From Siderastrea radians (taxonomy: Eukaryota > Cnidaria > Anthozoa > Scleractinia > Rhizangiidae), in NCBI GenBank assembly GCA_964017195.1, contig OZ024890.1, forward strand, positions 48,385,093 to 48,449,092: a stretch of 64,000 nucleotides of DNA, in the 5' to 3' direction. Position numbers and translations under genes: made by a program. The notes beneath the pieces are model-generated. The model did not search any database. It was not told the origin of the DNA and worked only from the letters and a program-made list of their open reading frames with translations. Positions 12,077-22,037 of the stretch are shown here, in pieces. How positions within the stretch are numbered: the first letter of the stretch is position 1; every line of letters begins with the position of its first letter.

Positions 12077-15000
12077 ATGAGGAAAGAAATTCAAGGTGCC
12101 AACAGTGCTCGTTCCTGCAGCTCTCTGAAAAGACGTTTTCGCTATAAAAAAAAGCTAGCGAGGTTTGTTGTTCTTATCAGTGTCTCCGCTTCTGATGCCA
12201 TCTTCTATGATAGGTGGGTAAATGACCTACCGTCTGTTTTGGTTTTGGCACATATGCATGTCAAGATGGCGTCAAGACGTGTTTGTAAAGGCTCCTCCTT
12301 AGTTTTGATGTTGTTTCTCTTCACGGTCCTTAGGACGCAATTGAATGCTAGATATGATGTTGAAACGCCGAGAAGTCTTTTCCATATTGGTGATATGCAC
12401 AGGAAATCATTTCCTACTAGGATTTTAGCCCGTCATAGATGTTGCTCTCCTGCTCCGCCGACATATTGGAAAGCTCGTGTTGGACTTCATTTGACTCATA
12501 TCGCATTGTCATCCAGTATTTTGGCTCTTCTTGCTGGGGATATAAATCTTAACCCTGGCCCTCAAATGGATCCATGTTGTGAATGCCTAAAAGGGTGTCG
12601 CAAAAATCAGAAAGCCATCCAATGTGATGAATGTCAAGGCTGGTTTCACGCCAAATGCATCAATATGTCTTCTACTGAAGACAACTATCACGTACAGAAT
12701 GCTAACTCAAATTGGAGCTGCAATTCTTGTCTTTTTCCCCAAGTGGTGACTGAAACTCAGCCTCACTCAAGAAATGTTATAACGGATTCTTGTGATGTTA
12801 ACGATTTTCTGAACCCAAATCTCAAGAAGCGGGGAATGAAGTTTGGTCATTTAAATGTAGCGTCCTTGCATTCTCATAGTGCTGATGTTGATGTTGTTTT
12901 AAAGAAATCCAGCATCGATGTTATGGCCTTCTCGGAATCACGATTGGATTCGACTATTGCTGATAGCAAAATATGTCCATCAAATTATGTTTGCTATCGG
13001 AAAGATAGAAATCGTAAAGGTGGGGGCTGTGCTGTTTTTGTGAAGAATAAATGGCCAAGCAAGCGACGGGGCGATTTGGAATCTAGTTGTCTGGAAATGG
13101 TATGTGTCGAAATATGCCCTGAGAAAGCCAGGAATACTTTATTTATTACCACTTACAAACCACCAATAATGGATTCTGACAAATTTGTTACGAGTTTTCA
13201 AGATATTTTGGCAAAATTGGAAAACGAAACGAACAAGGACATTATAATTACTGGCGATTTCAATGCAGATGTTGGTGCATTGAAACCAAATAAATACACA
13301 AGGAAACTTATGCAAATTACTCGTCTTCATGGCTTAACTCAACTTATCAAAAATCCCACGAGGGTAACTGAGCATACAAGCACTACAATAGATCTTATGT
13401 TTGTTAATAATTGTCATCGTATTGTTACGCATGGTGTGCAAGAATCTGGTATTACTGATCATTGTATTGTTTTTGTTACAAAGAAAGCTGGTATTCCCAA
13501 AGGCCCTGCTGAAATTCGTGAAATAAGATCGTACAAGAATTATAATAAGGAAAGTTTTCGTCAGGATATTGCTCGGGTTCCTTGGAGTGTAATTGAGTCG
13601 TTTGAGGATATAGATGATGCAGTTGATGCTTGGAATAAACTTTTTATTGATGTAGCAAATCGGCATGCTCCGTTGCGAAATATTAGAACTAGATGCACAA
13701 CAAAGCCTTGGATCACAAATGAACTTAAAGAATTAATGGCCAAAAGAGATAACATTTTTAAACGAGCTAAACGATCTGGAAATCATGAAGACTGGAATAA
13801 CTATCGTAGCCTCAAGAAGTTGGTTAATAACAAAGTGAGATCTTCTGAAGCTGAACATTACAAAGATCTTATTAATTCTGCTTCCAATCCAAAGCAACTA
13901 TGGCAATCCCTGTCCTCAGTAGTGGGCAAAAAAAATCATGGATCATCAGTGCTTCATATTAAGAATGGAAAACAATTGATAACAGAAAATAAAAAGATTG
14001 CTTCTAAATTTAACAAATTTTTTGCTTCTATTGGTAGTAAAGTTGCTGGTAAGCTTCGAAATGTTGCATCGAATGCCTGGGAAAAATACGAAAATAACCA
14101 TACAGTACATGACCCTTTGGATTTGCGTCCAGTAGATCATAAATCAATATTCGATATCATCCATTTGCTAAAACCCAACAAAGCTACCGGTCTAGATAAA
14201 ATTCCAGCAAGACTGATTCGTGACGCTGAAATGGAACTCACTCCTTCAATAACCTACTTGGTAAATAAATCGATTAAGGATGGAAAATTTCCGGCGCCGT
14301 GGAAAATGGCACGTGTTACACCATTGCACAAAGGAGATGATACACACAAAGTTGAGAACTATCGTCCAATCTCTATCTTACCTATACTTAGTAAAATTAT
14401 TGAAAAAGTAGTTCACGCTCAGCTAAGTCAGCATTTAAATCACAATAAATTCCTATATCATCACCAGTATGGGTTTAGACGTGGTCATAGTACTGTTCAA
14501 GCAGTAGCTCAGCTCAATAATTGGACTTTACAGTATATGGATCAAGGCAAAGTTGTTGGGTCGTTGTTTGTGGACATATCCAAAGTTTTTGACTCGTTAA
14601 ATCATAAGATATTGCTTGGTAAGCTAGATTCTCTAGGGGTATCTAGTCAATCACTACGCTGGTTCAAATCGTATCTTTCAGAACGTAAGCAAAGTGTTGT
14701 TATCAATGGCTCGGTTTCAGATCTACGTTCCATCCAACTAGGTGTTCCCCAGGGTAGTATCTTGGGGCCGCTACTATTTAACATCTACATCAACAGTTTG
14801 CCCAACGCTATTAATGATGTCAAGATGATTCTCTACGCCGATGATGCTGTATTGCTATGTGCGGCATCAACTGCAGCTGAACTCAAAGAGTCCCTTGATA
14901 TTGGTTTTACACAGATCTGTACTTGGTATTGTGAGAACAAGCTATCATTGAACGTCAAGAAAACTAAACTGATGTTGTCTGGAAGTAAGAACACATTAAC

Positions 15001-15667
15001 TGCATTTGAGAATTTTGAATTTATATCTGACAGTGTGGTTATTGATCGCGTGAAATCTTTTAAATATCTGGGAGTGACAACCGATGAAAAATGGAGCTGG
15101 AAACCTCATATAAGGAACTTAGTTAAGAAATTGGGACATCGAATTAGTGTTTTTAATCGTATCTTACATATGCTCGATCAAAAGTCTCGCCTGGCATATT
15201 ACAATGGTTTGGTCCTGCCATATTTAGACTATGCAGATATAGTCTGGGGGGACCAGCCTGGGTTGAAATCTGAGATGGACCAATTACAGGGCTTTCAAAA
15301 TAAGTTTGCCAAAAAGGTTTTAAGGAAGAACGTTTCTTCCAGAGAGGCTTTAAAAACTCTAAAGTGGTTGCCACTGGAATGTCGTCGACGTGGGCATCGT
15401 TGTGAATTAGTTCAAAATGCTATTAAGGGAAATATCCCTAAACATTTTGACAACTTTCGATCGCCACTCAACTCTTCTCAAGGCTATAATACCAGGAATG
15501 GCTATTTGCCCAGATTACCTAAAGTTAAGTCTGATTGGGGTAGACGCGTCACCTCATTCCAAGCCTTTAACGACTGGATGGCTCTTCCCATGGACTTGAG
15601 GAGGCCCATGCCATGCAATACATTTAAAAGGCTCTTGAACATCTTTTTATCAAATCAAATTATATGA
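12077..15667 (+). CDS. LINE protein: 2A-like peptide, PHD finger, APE endonuclease, reverse transcriptase
   Basis: Single uninterrupted frame, about 1196 residues from the first in-frame ATG (12077); later ATGs at 12254 and 12266 begin right before a hydrophobic segment (SLVLMLFLFTVL) and may be the true start. Numbering here counts the codon at 12065 as 1. Domains: signal-like hydrophobic stretch ~72-84; 2A-like GDINLNPGP ending at P166; PHD finger C4HC3 ~170-224 (CCEC..C..CDEC..WFHAKC..WSCNSC); APE-type endonuclease ~255-480 with HLNV, FSESRLD, GDFN (397-400), T-I-DLMF and ITDH; reverse transcriptase ~700-960 with KMARVTPLHK, NYRPIS, FVDISKVFDS, GVPQGSILGPLLF and YADD (924-927); then a C-terminal region with LDYADIVWG and a Cys/Trp-rich tail. 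All catalytic residues I can check are present, so this copy may still be competent. RT places it near CR1/L2/Jockey; the exact clade needs a tree. Confidence 0.93.
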   Translation: MRKEIQGANSARSCSSLKRRFRYKKKLARFVVLISVSASDAIFYDRWVNDLPSVLVLAHMHVKMASRRVCKGSSLVLMLFLFTVLRTQLNARYDVETPRSLFHIGDMHRKSFPTRILARHRCCSPAPPTYWKARVGLHLTHIALSSSILALLAGDINLNPGPQMDPCCECLKGCRKNQKAIQCDECQGWFHAKCINMSSTEDNYHVQNANSNWSCNSCLFPQVVTETQPHSRNVITDSCDVNDFLNPNLKKRGMKFGHLNVASLHSHSADVDVVLKKSSIDVMAFSESRLDSTIADSKICPSNYVCYRKDRNRKGGGCAVFVKNKWPSKRRGDLESSCLEMVCVEICPEKARNTLFITTYKPPIMDSDKFVTSFQDILAKLENETNKDIIITGDFNADVGALKPNKYTRKLMQITRLHGLTQLIKNPTRVTEHTSTTIDLMFVNNCHRIVTHGVQESGITDHCIVFVTKKAGIPKGPAEIREIRSYKNYNKESFRQDIARVPWSVIESFEDIDDAVDAWNKLFIDVANRHAPLRNIRTRCTTKPWITNELKELMAKRDNIFKRAKRSGNHEDWNNYRSLKKLVNNKVRSSEAEHYKDLINSASNPKQLWQSLSSVVGKKNHGSSVLHIKNGKQLITENKKIASKFNKFFASIGSKVAGKLRNVASNAWEKYENNHTVHDPLDLRPVDHKSIFDIIHLLKPNKATGLDKIPARLIRDAEMELTPSITYLVNKSIKDGKFPAPWKMARVTPLHKGDDTHKVENYRPISILPILSKIIEKVVHAQLSQHLNHNKFLYHHQYGFRRGHSTVQAVAQLNNWTLQYMDQGKVVGSLFVDISKVFDSLNHKILLGKLDSLGVSSQSLRWFKSYLSERKQSVVINGSVSDLRSIQLGVPQGSILGPLLFNIYINSLPNAINDVKMILYADDAVLLCAASTAAELKESLDIGFTQICTWYCENKLSLNVKKTKLMLSGSKNTLTAFENFEFISDSVVIDRVKSFKYLGVTTDEKWSWKPHIRNLVKKLGHRISVFNRILHMLDQKSRLAYYNGLVLPYLDYADIVWGDQPGLKSEMDQLQGFQNKFAKKVLRKNVSSREALKTLKWLPLECRRRGHRCELVQNAIKGNIPKHFDNFRSPLNSSQGYNTRNGYLPRLPKVKSDWGRRVTSFQAFNDWMALPMDLRRPMPCNTFKRLLNIFLSNQII
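12536..12562 (+). other. 2A-like ribosome-skipping motif in LINE N-terminus
   Basis: Encodes GDINLNPGP. The canonical 2A core is D-(V/I)-E-x-N-P-G-P, so the only departure is N for E at the third core position. It follows an Ala/Leu-rich stretch (ILALLAGD) as expected, and precedes the PHD finger. 2A-like sequences at this position are documented in APE-type LINEs of sea urchin, amphioxus and cnidarians. Skipping would separate a short hydrophobic leader from the PHD-EN-RT protein. Activity with Asn is uncertain. Confidence 0.7.
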
Positions 15668-15854
15668 TTCAATAGTTTTAGCAAAATATGTATTTATATT
15701 TTAAGGACCTTTGATCTATTTTTACCATATTTGTACTTTTTATATTTTTAGTTTTAGCTTGTATCTATTACAATGTTTAGTTTTATTTTATTCTTTTGTT
15801 ATAGAGGACCTCCCTGAAAACCACTCAACGTGATGGGAGTATCCTCTTTAAAGA

Positions 15855-15857
15855 TTA

Positions 15858-15894
<37 letters not shown>
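15855..15894 (+). repeat. (ATT)n microsatellite tail of LINE
   Basis: About 13 ATT units directly after the LINE 3' end; probably templated or target-site derived, as in CR1/L2 elements. Confidence 0.9.
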
Positions 15895-15896
<2 letters not shown>

Positions 15897-15955
15897 ATAT
15901 TAAATGCAAAAAATAAATAAATAAAATAACAATTTGAATGTAAGCTACTGATTAC

Positions 15956-16195
15956 CAATAACATCAACTGTAAAATCTCTGGTGTCAAATCCAGCTTCAT
16001 TCTTTGCCACACAAGTGTAGTTGCCGTCCTGTTTAATTGTACTCCCTACTTTTCCGATCCCGCTAGCCAAGGGCGTACAGTTTGATGCGTTGACCAAAGA
16101 TATGTTGATGGGAGGTGTCCCTTGTGCAAAACACCACACATAATGTTCTCGTACAGTTCGAAACTCTGGGAGAGGAATCGTTATTGTTGGCTTAT
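15956..16195 (-). CDS. Ig-like domain exon (exon 3 of secreted or membrane Ig protein)
   Basis: On the minus strand a polypyrimidine tract and TTTGCAG precede the exon and GTAATC follows it. It is 240 bp with phase-1 junctions at both ends. It encodes one Ig domain of the I-set/Ig_3 type: Cys in YVWCFAQGTPP (strand B), a hydrophobic core, and the D-x-x-Y-x-C signature DGNYTCVAKNEAG (strand F), ending FTVDVIG. One exon per Ig domain with phase-1 boundaries is the classic arrangement in cell-surface adhesion and receptor genes. Linked in frame to exons at 17581-17649 and 17874-17955. The next exon should lie further left, beyond the LINE; I could not find it, so domain number and membrane anchoring are unknown. 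Confidence 0.85.
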
Positions 16196-16393
16196 CTGCA
16201 AATAGAGGATAATGAACAAAAAAAGTAAAATACATATTAATTAATCATAAAAAGTTATAATAAAAGATAATGAGAAAAAAATAATTTGTATTCCCACAGC
16301 AGGAGAAACCAGGAAAGACTGAGTTATGGCCAGTTTTTGGTCGTTTTACTGACATTATTGGTACCTTAAGCTCGTATATGTGAAATTTTATTA

Positions 16394-17261
16394 GCGGAGC
16401 ACTATGAGTAAGCAAATCTGGTAACCAATCGATGCAAGAAATTGTGGTTGTGACGTCAGGGTACGTCCACCAGACGTCCGTCCGTACAGACTCTGGGGAA
16501 GGGGGAAGGGAGTCCCAAGGCAATCCGACGGGGCAGGAGACTGCCATCTTTTCTTTGGGGGAAGCGTGCGATACTATTGGGAACCAGCCTTTTTCTTGGC
16601 GGGAAATCGCATGACCATCGTCGTTTTGAAAAAGAGGTTTCCTTAAAAAGCTTAATTATGCTTATTTAGCAAGACGATTGTTCGACAGTGTTGAAGTTTT
16701 ACACATGAGAAAAAATATTTAATATCCGTAATTGGAAAGAAAAATTTCAAATAAATACTCAGTTGTCTTTTTGGTAGAAGGCGAAAATTTCAAGTTACGA
16801 AATTGCCTCCGAGGACTTCATCTTTGTTGTGTTCTGCTACGAACGCGGTCGGCACATCACTTGAGCTTGCAGCACTTGGCCACGGTCCCGACGGCAAATA
16901 TAGCAGAGCTAGTGATTCTGTATTTCTTTTGTTTTTTTTTTTTTTGTTTTTTTGTCCACAACCATGGTTTTTGCAGCGGTCAGAACACATTTTCCCAGGA
17001 AAAGCACCCGCGTGTGTATCTAGATCGAGCTGCGATCGGTAAATAGCTGGATAAGTATTAAAATTAACCCTGAATTTGGTGACATAACAAGCGTGGCTGA
17101 GTGTGAATCGTGCTTACCCGCGAAGCCAGTGGTCCAGGGTTCGATTCTCAGGGTGGGAAGATTGTCTTCTTAAACGACCTCAATGAGAGTATTTTCAGAA
17201 ATGAATAAGTGCAAGCGGAAAAAAATGTGGAGCTCCACTTTTAGGCTTGGCTAAATCTATA
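16394..17261 (+). mobile_element. TATTA-flanked repeat family, copy 1 (in Ig gene intron 2)
   Basis: Starts GCGGAGC and ends AGGCTTGGCTAAATCTATA, with TATTA on both sides (16389-16393 and 17262-17266). The left ~450 bp align with copies at 32688 onward and 51194-52816 (GACTCTG..GGGAGTCCCAAG, TTTTCTTGGCGGGAAATCGCATGACCATCGTCG in pieces, and AAAAAGAGGTTTCCTT). The interior from about 16850 to 17230 is different from the other copies. No coding capacity seen. Superfamily unknown. Confidence 0.7.
17095..17165 (+). ncRNA. tRNA-like / SINE promoter candidate
   Basis: GTGGCTGAGTGTGA resembles an RNA polymerase III A box and GGTTCGATTCT a B box, about 35 bp apart. The context is inside copy 1 of the TATTA-flanked repeat and absent from the other two copies. 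It lacks a convincing full cloverleaf, so a tRNA-derived SINE head or decayed tRNA pseudogene is more likely than a functional tRNA. Confidence 0.3.
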
Positions 17262-17580
17262 TATTACTTTAGATACGGTGACATGTCGAGCGTGTGGTTA
17301 TATGACAAGGTTTGCACGTGACGTCCATCATGGCTGCCACCCCATTGTCTTTTGAATCTTTACAGATTGGTTGCAAACCATCATTCATGTATAATGACAT
17401 CGCAGTAGTTCTGAAGCTTGCTCTGTTATTATTTTCTTCTAATCAAATCTACCACAAATAATTAAAGGGAAATAAAACCTTTAAAGCCTTTAGTAGGCAG
17501 ATCTTGAGATGTTTTAATTTCCTCAAATTTCATGACTTTCGTGTCTTTATTGGAAGACCTTCATACAGATTAGAGCTCAC

Positions 17581-17649
17581 CGTCTTTTGTTGCACTTCCA
17601 CTGGTGATCCCCGTAATGTTACAAAGGCTTGATGTCGTAGAATAGACAA
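17581..17649 (-). CDS. Ig gene exon 2 (short linker)
   Basis: A 69-bp minus-strand exon between TTTGCAG and GTGAGC, phase 1 on both sides. It encodes 23 residues with one Cys and an N-glycosylation-like NIT (YSTTSSLCNITGITSGSATKD). It joins the signal-peptide exon to the Ig exon without breaking the frame. Too short for a domain; probably a mature N-terminal linker. Confidence 0.75.
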
Positions 17650-17873
17650 CTGCAAATGAAAGGTAGGATGGTTTATGTTTAAAAAATGACAAACAAACAA
17701 CTGATATGCATTACGTACATACTGGGCTGTGATTATGAACTGATATCAACACTATTGCTCAGCTGAAATCTCAGTTTAAAACCACGATGAAGACATGATT
17801 GTTCGAATTAAATAATACCAAAATTAAAAAAAATAGTGAAAGAAAATGCAAAACCAATGATTATAACACTTAC

Positions 17874-17955
17874 CTTTAAAGTAGGCGAGCACAATAAGAG
17901 TCATTCCGTAAATCCACTTGACCATTTTTAACTCTTTTGGCTTTTTACGCTTCAT
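17874..17955 (-). CDS. Ig gene exon 1, signal peptide
   Basis: On the minus strand ATG at 17955 or 17925 opens a frame that ends at a strong donor GTAAGT in phase 1. The second Met gives MVKWIYGMTLIVLAYFK, a compact signal-peptide-like stretch (basic N-region, hydrophobic core). The upstream Met adds a Lys/Arg-rich extension. Together with exons 2 and 3 this predicts a protein sent to the secretory pathway with an Ig domain near its N-terminus. Promoter elements are not evident. Confidence 0.75.
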
Positions 17956-19150
17956 TGAAATCATTCAAAAGGCAACCAAAACTCTGTAAAATAATAAATT
18001 AAAATGAATGTGTAGTATATGCGTAGGGCGTTTGTTTTGTATAATAATTTTAAAAGTGCTCGTTCAGACTTTAAAATTTGCTAGCTATAAAACCACTAAA
18101 ACAAAGCCCACCAATGTTTATATTTTATTCATAACAGTCAAAATTGTAAACTTAATGGTGATATTTTCGAACAGACACCTTCACCCAAATACTGTCTTTA
18201 TCTCCTTTTTTCCTGTGTAATTGCTAGTTTTTATTCAACCCGTCTTTTAACGTTTTCCTTTCTTTATCATAATAAATTTGGACTTGATTGATCGGACAGC
18301 ATGGACAGCATGGAGAGATGAATCCAAGATGTGGATTATTGAAAGCACGACTACGTGTAATTTTTTTACGTGAGCACGAAAAGAGTAAGTACACACTAGA
18401 ATGTAACTACATTGTTTCAACGACGTCGGTACCCACTCAAATTAAGGTTAGTTATTCAGTTCATATAAGCATCATGAAGTTTTGCCACCAGTGATGTGGC
18501 AGTGGACGCCTCATGTGCCTTCATCTGATCAGCAGTTGCCCAATCCTGCGAGCCGAAGTTGAGACCTCAGCGTTCTAGAAGCCTCTGCATCCTCTATCTT
18601 AAAAGTGTCTTTGAAATGTGCACGGCGAGACCAAAGTAAGGCGATAGGAAGTAAAATTACTTCCGGCAACATCGAAATGTGCGGATTAGTACTACTCGCT
18701 GTAGCCTCCTTGTCTGCTACGGTCAAAGAGCATGATTTCTCGTACTGTTGACTACGAGAGTATGTTCTGTACTTTTCCGCCTTTTAAACACACATTCAAC
18801 TGTTTCGTTTCCATCACTTCAAAGATGCATTACTAAACTGCGAAAGTTAGTGCCAACATAGTTGTTGCGTCGTGGTTTTTGGGTAGTTGTTGCTCAACTG
18901 TTACAGGACTTAAAAAAAAGTAGTCTTTAACAAGCCAGGCGTGCTGTTCAACAAGCACCATCTTAAATAACCCAAAATGCCTTGCCAGCAAAAGACAGAT
19001 ACACACTTTATGTAAGCTAACACTACATAAACAAGCTCTGTAAAGTCACTATAACAATTAATCTATCAAAATCTATAACATAAGTCAGGTTACGCGAAAC
19101 CTAGATTTTCCTTAACTTTGAGCGATGGTTATATAATTCTTAAGAATTGA
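17956..19150. other. Noncoding stretch upstream of Ig gene
   Basis: Holds the putative promoter side of the Ig gene; no clear TATA or other element could be assigned. A 65-codon minus frame at 18529-18726 is unrecognised. The right end may contain the 3' untranslated region or LTR of the gypsy remnant, but no LTR pair was found. Confidence 0.4.
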
Positions 19151-19154
19151 AGTT

Positions 19155-19802
19155 TTAAGAGTTGGTGTTACAGGGGGGTACTTCTAAATTCATCTTGCTG
19201 TCAATAATGTCCATCAGGATAGGTGTTGTGGCTTTGTTCCCTGGTGAGATCAGTCGCTGCTGTGGCTGTTGTGGCAGCGGTTGCTGCTGCAGCTGCAGCT
19301 GCTCTGGCAGTGTTGTAAGGTGTACGCGGTTCCTTCTGGTTGTACTGGTGGGTGTTTTGACTTCGTAGGACCGGGACAGTTCACCCCTGCTCGACCGGCA
19401 GGGTTTCATGGCATCATTTAACGAATACTTGTCTGGCCACCCCTTAAGGCAGTACATTTTGATCTGTCTGTAGACTGGATCCTCTTCTTGAACATCTCTG
19501 ATCAGATCTAAACGTATGTCTGAGGGGGCAGTAAAGAAATCACACTCTCGACGTGTGCGACATGCGGTCACCTTGTCATTGTCTAATGTGGTTGAACCCC
19601 TTTGACCTTGAATTTGTACTCTGGAAAGTTCTTCGGCTATGTGAATCTTCTTCTTAGAAACATGTTTTATTTCCTTGAAATGGAATCTCATTAGTCGCAT
19701 CCTGAATTTCTGGATCGTTATCGGGAGTTGATCTAGTGTGTGAGTACTCAGAAGTGGAACCAGGGGTTTGTGGTCAGTTTCTACTGTGATCGACTTTTCC
19801 AT
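19155..19802 (-). pseudogene. Ty3/gypsy pol remnant: RNase H end fused to integrase tail
   Basis: The minus-strand frame starts in RNase H (ITVETDHKPLVPLLS, FRMRLMRFHF, ELSR) and enters the linker and start of integrase (VQEEDPVYRQIKMYCLKGWPDK). It then jumps from RGELS straight to the integrase C-terminal tail motif SYEVKTPTSTTRRNRVHL, followed by a Gln/Pro-rich stretch. The HHCC zinc finger and DDE core of integrase are missing, so an internal deletion of roughly 900 bp or more is inferred. The frame remains open across the junction. Confidence 0.8.
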
Positions 19803-21287
19803 TATGCATTTCTACGGTTGCTCACAAGCCCTTGTGAGTTCAAGAGTTTCTTTCTCTTTCTGTACATATCTGGATTCCATGGTAGTATTGGCTCTCGAGA
19901 TGAATGAAACTGGCTTCCAGACGTTATCCGGTTGAAGCTGAAGGACTGCTCCTCCCATGCAGCCAATAGGATGAGGCATCAGCTGCTACTTTAGTTTCTT
20001 TATTTGGATTATACAGGGCCAGTACCGTGTGAGATCAGCTTTGACATGCTCGAATGCTCACTGCTGTTCGCTATCCCACGTCCACTGGTTTCTTTTCTGA
20101 AGGTCTCTGATGCTCTGTGTTCAGCAATGTGTTCAGAAAACTTTCTTAATTGATTCACCAAGCTTAAAAATGTTCTCACTCCTTGAACGTTCTTTGGCGG
20201 TTGCAGGTCAGCGATTGCTTGCAGCTCTCCAGGATCAGCCTCGATTCCATTGGAGATTATGATGTGTCCAAGGAACGTGACCCTGTCTTACTAAATTCGT
20301 ACTTGTCGATCGCGAGGTTGAGTGTGACATCAGCTTTAACTAGGCGTGTAAGGAATGCTTCTAGCCTTTCATCGCGCTCTACTTGGTCTTTGCCATGTAC
20401 CAAGACGTCATCTATGTTGCATTCTAAGCCCTCCGGTCCCTCTAGGATTTGGCTTATGTCCTTCTGGAAATTTCTGCCTCCAGAATTGGTCCTCCAGAAA
20501 CGTCCCCATGGAGTGATGGATATGGTTAATGGTCTTAACTCCCATCTCAGCTTTATCTGCCAAAAGCCAGAGTTAGCGTTAAGTTTCTGGGAACTGCCAG
20601 TCTACCCAAGGTTGTGTCTACGGCTGGGAGTGGAGGGTTCTCTCTCTTGACATACTCGTTTAACTTGCTGAGATCCACACACATCCTAACTTTTCCCTAG
20701 CTTTTGGGAGTTTCAACCATGGGTGAACACCATTTGGTGGGTTGGTGGACATTGGGTATGACACCTGATTCCAGCAGAAGCAGGGGTACCTTCCTTGGCA
20801 TGGACACTTGAAAGGGACACGCACCTTTTTTGAGTGTGATAGTGTAACTGCGCCACGCATTTTTTTGTCAAGCACCTTTTTTGAATGTGATAATGGAACT
20901 GTCCTTTATTATGCCAAGTCCTTTAAACAGCTTGGGGCACTTGTCTGCCACTTTACTTTTGTACTATCACCACTCATATCAGGTTATGGAGTTTGCTTGT
21001 CAGCTTCAGTCGTTCAGCTGGTCCTCTTCCTAGCAAGGCTCGCAATCAACTATCCTATAGACCTGCTCCTTAGCCACCTTTTCACTTACTTGTAATTCTA
21101 CCGTAAATGTTTTAAGGTGACTCAATTTTTGTTTGCACGGACCCATCAGAGCTCTTGCTAAGTGACGGTTTTGGTTTCAGGCTGTGGTAGAGGATTACGA
21201 GAATTACTGTAACGTCTTCTCCTGCATCCACTTTAAATTCTGCTACTTACCCGTTTAATTTCTCCTGCATCTCCTTGAACAGCAGCT
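19803..21287 (-). pseudogene. Ty3/gypsy protease and reverse transcriptase remnant
   Basis: Degenerate minus-strand coding. From 5' to 3' on that strand: protease-like KVDAGEDVTVI (near 21220), RT start with VRMCVDLSKLNEYV (near 20650-20690), RT catalytic box reading N-IDD-VLVHGKDQVERDERL (near 20350-20420), then RNase H start YNPNKETKVAADAS (near 19985-20015). Tyr of the YxDD box is replaced by Asn and there are many stops and frameshifts. It continues upstream across the insertion at 21288-25538 into gag. Inactive. Confidence 0.75.
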
Positions 21288-21434
21288 ACAACCGCGGCCA
21301 CAATTCCTTGAAACACCCCGCTCCCCCATTCAATGTTGACGAAAGTAAAACATTTTGGTGTCAGAAACAACATTGAAAAGGGGAAGGGGGAGCTCACTTG
21401 CATAACCTGTTTCAAGGTTTGTGGCCGGGATTGT
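21288..21434. repeat. 147-bp terminal repeat X, copy 1
   Basis: First of three copies (others 23340-23486 and 25392-25538). Its ends form an imperfect inverted repeat of about 16-19 bp (ACAACCGCGGCCACAA against ACAATCCCGGCCACAA). The boundary is set by loss of identity with the second copy at 21287. Confidence 0.8.
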
Positions 21435-21770
21435 GTGATGCACAACAGGGTGTCTGGATAATGTTATCAGATGTTTTGACATTACAACAACTGAAGTACT
21501 AGCGTTGAGATGGGTCAGTTGATTTTTCATGTCCAGTAATGTTTCCAAAATACGCAACACGTTATGTTGGTGGAAATAATATAAAAATAAACACTCTGTT
21601 GTACATATCGGTTAAGAAACAGAGTTTTACGGAGAACACGAAACTAACAAAAATGGTTTATTCGAGGGAAACCACATCAGAAGAAAGAGCTTTAATACCT
21701 ATTTCGTCTTCTTAACGGAAATTATCTCTTCGAGAAATCGCGAGGAAAACACATCGATCACCTGCAACCA

Positions 21771-22037
21771 TAATGAAAGTTCTAAGGGATGTTCAGCGTC
21801 GTTCTTTTCATTGCTCCGAAGACGAGAATACGTCTTTGAGACGAGGCCGACAGCTGAGACTTATTATCAGGACCGTACAGGGCCAATTTTACTGCTAGGC
21901 GCATTATGAAAGAGATGAACATTTCAGAAACGGATGTCTTTCTTCGCACTATTCGTCGCTTTATTAATAGCGAAGGTGTTGGGCATCTTCAGGCCCGTAA
22001 AAAGGGCTTCCTTATTGTCAGTGAAACGATGCGTTAA
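21771..22037 (+). pseudogene. Tc1/mariner-like helix-turn-helix transposase fragment, unit 1
   Basis: Broken reading: SLRRGRQLRLIIRTVQG, a stop or shift, then TARRIMKEMNISETDVFLRT followed by IRRFIN..GVGHLQARKKGFL and a stop at 22035-22037. The arrangement of a basic stretch, TARxI..E..IS, RTIRR and ARKK is that of the second N-terminal HTH of Tc1-like transposases. No DDE/D catalytic domain follows. Duplicated in unit 2. Confidence 0.5.

Larger units (their letters stand above)
12000..15895 (+). mobile_element. CR1/L2-group LINE, apparently near full length
   Basis: One long open frame is followed by a ~190-bp 3' untranslated region and an (ATT)n tail at 15855-15894. The 3' end contains GAGGACCTCC and GTATCCTCTTTAAAGATT, then the microsatellite. 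A microsatellite tail instead of poly(A) is typical of CR1/L2-type elements. The element sits about 60 bp downstream of the last visible exon of the Ig gene and in the opposite orientation, so it probably occupies an intron. The 5' boundary and target duplication are not resolved. Confidence 0.85.

Noticed and set aside
19162..19368. Cys/Gly-rich plus-strand frame as a small secreted peptide
   Set aside because: Antisense of the Gln-rich tail of the gypsy integrase end.
20183..20650. 155-codon plus-strand frame as a gene
   Set aside because: Antisense of the gypsy reverse transcriptase remnant.
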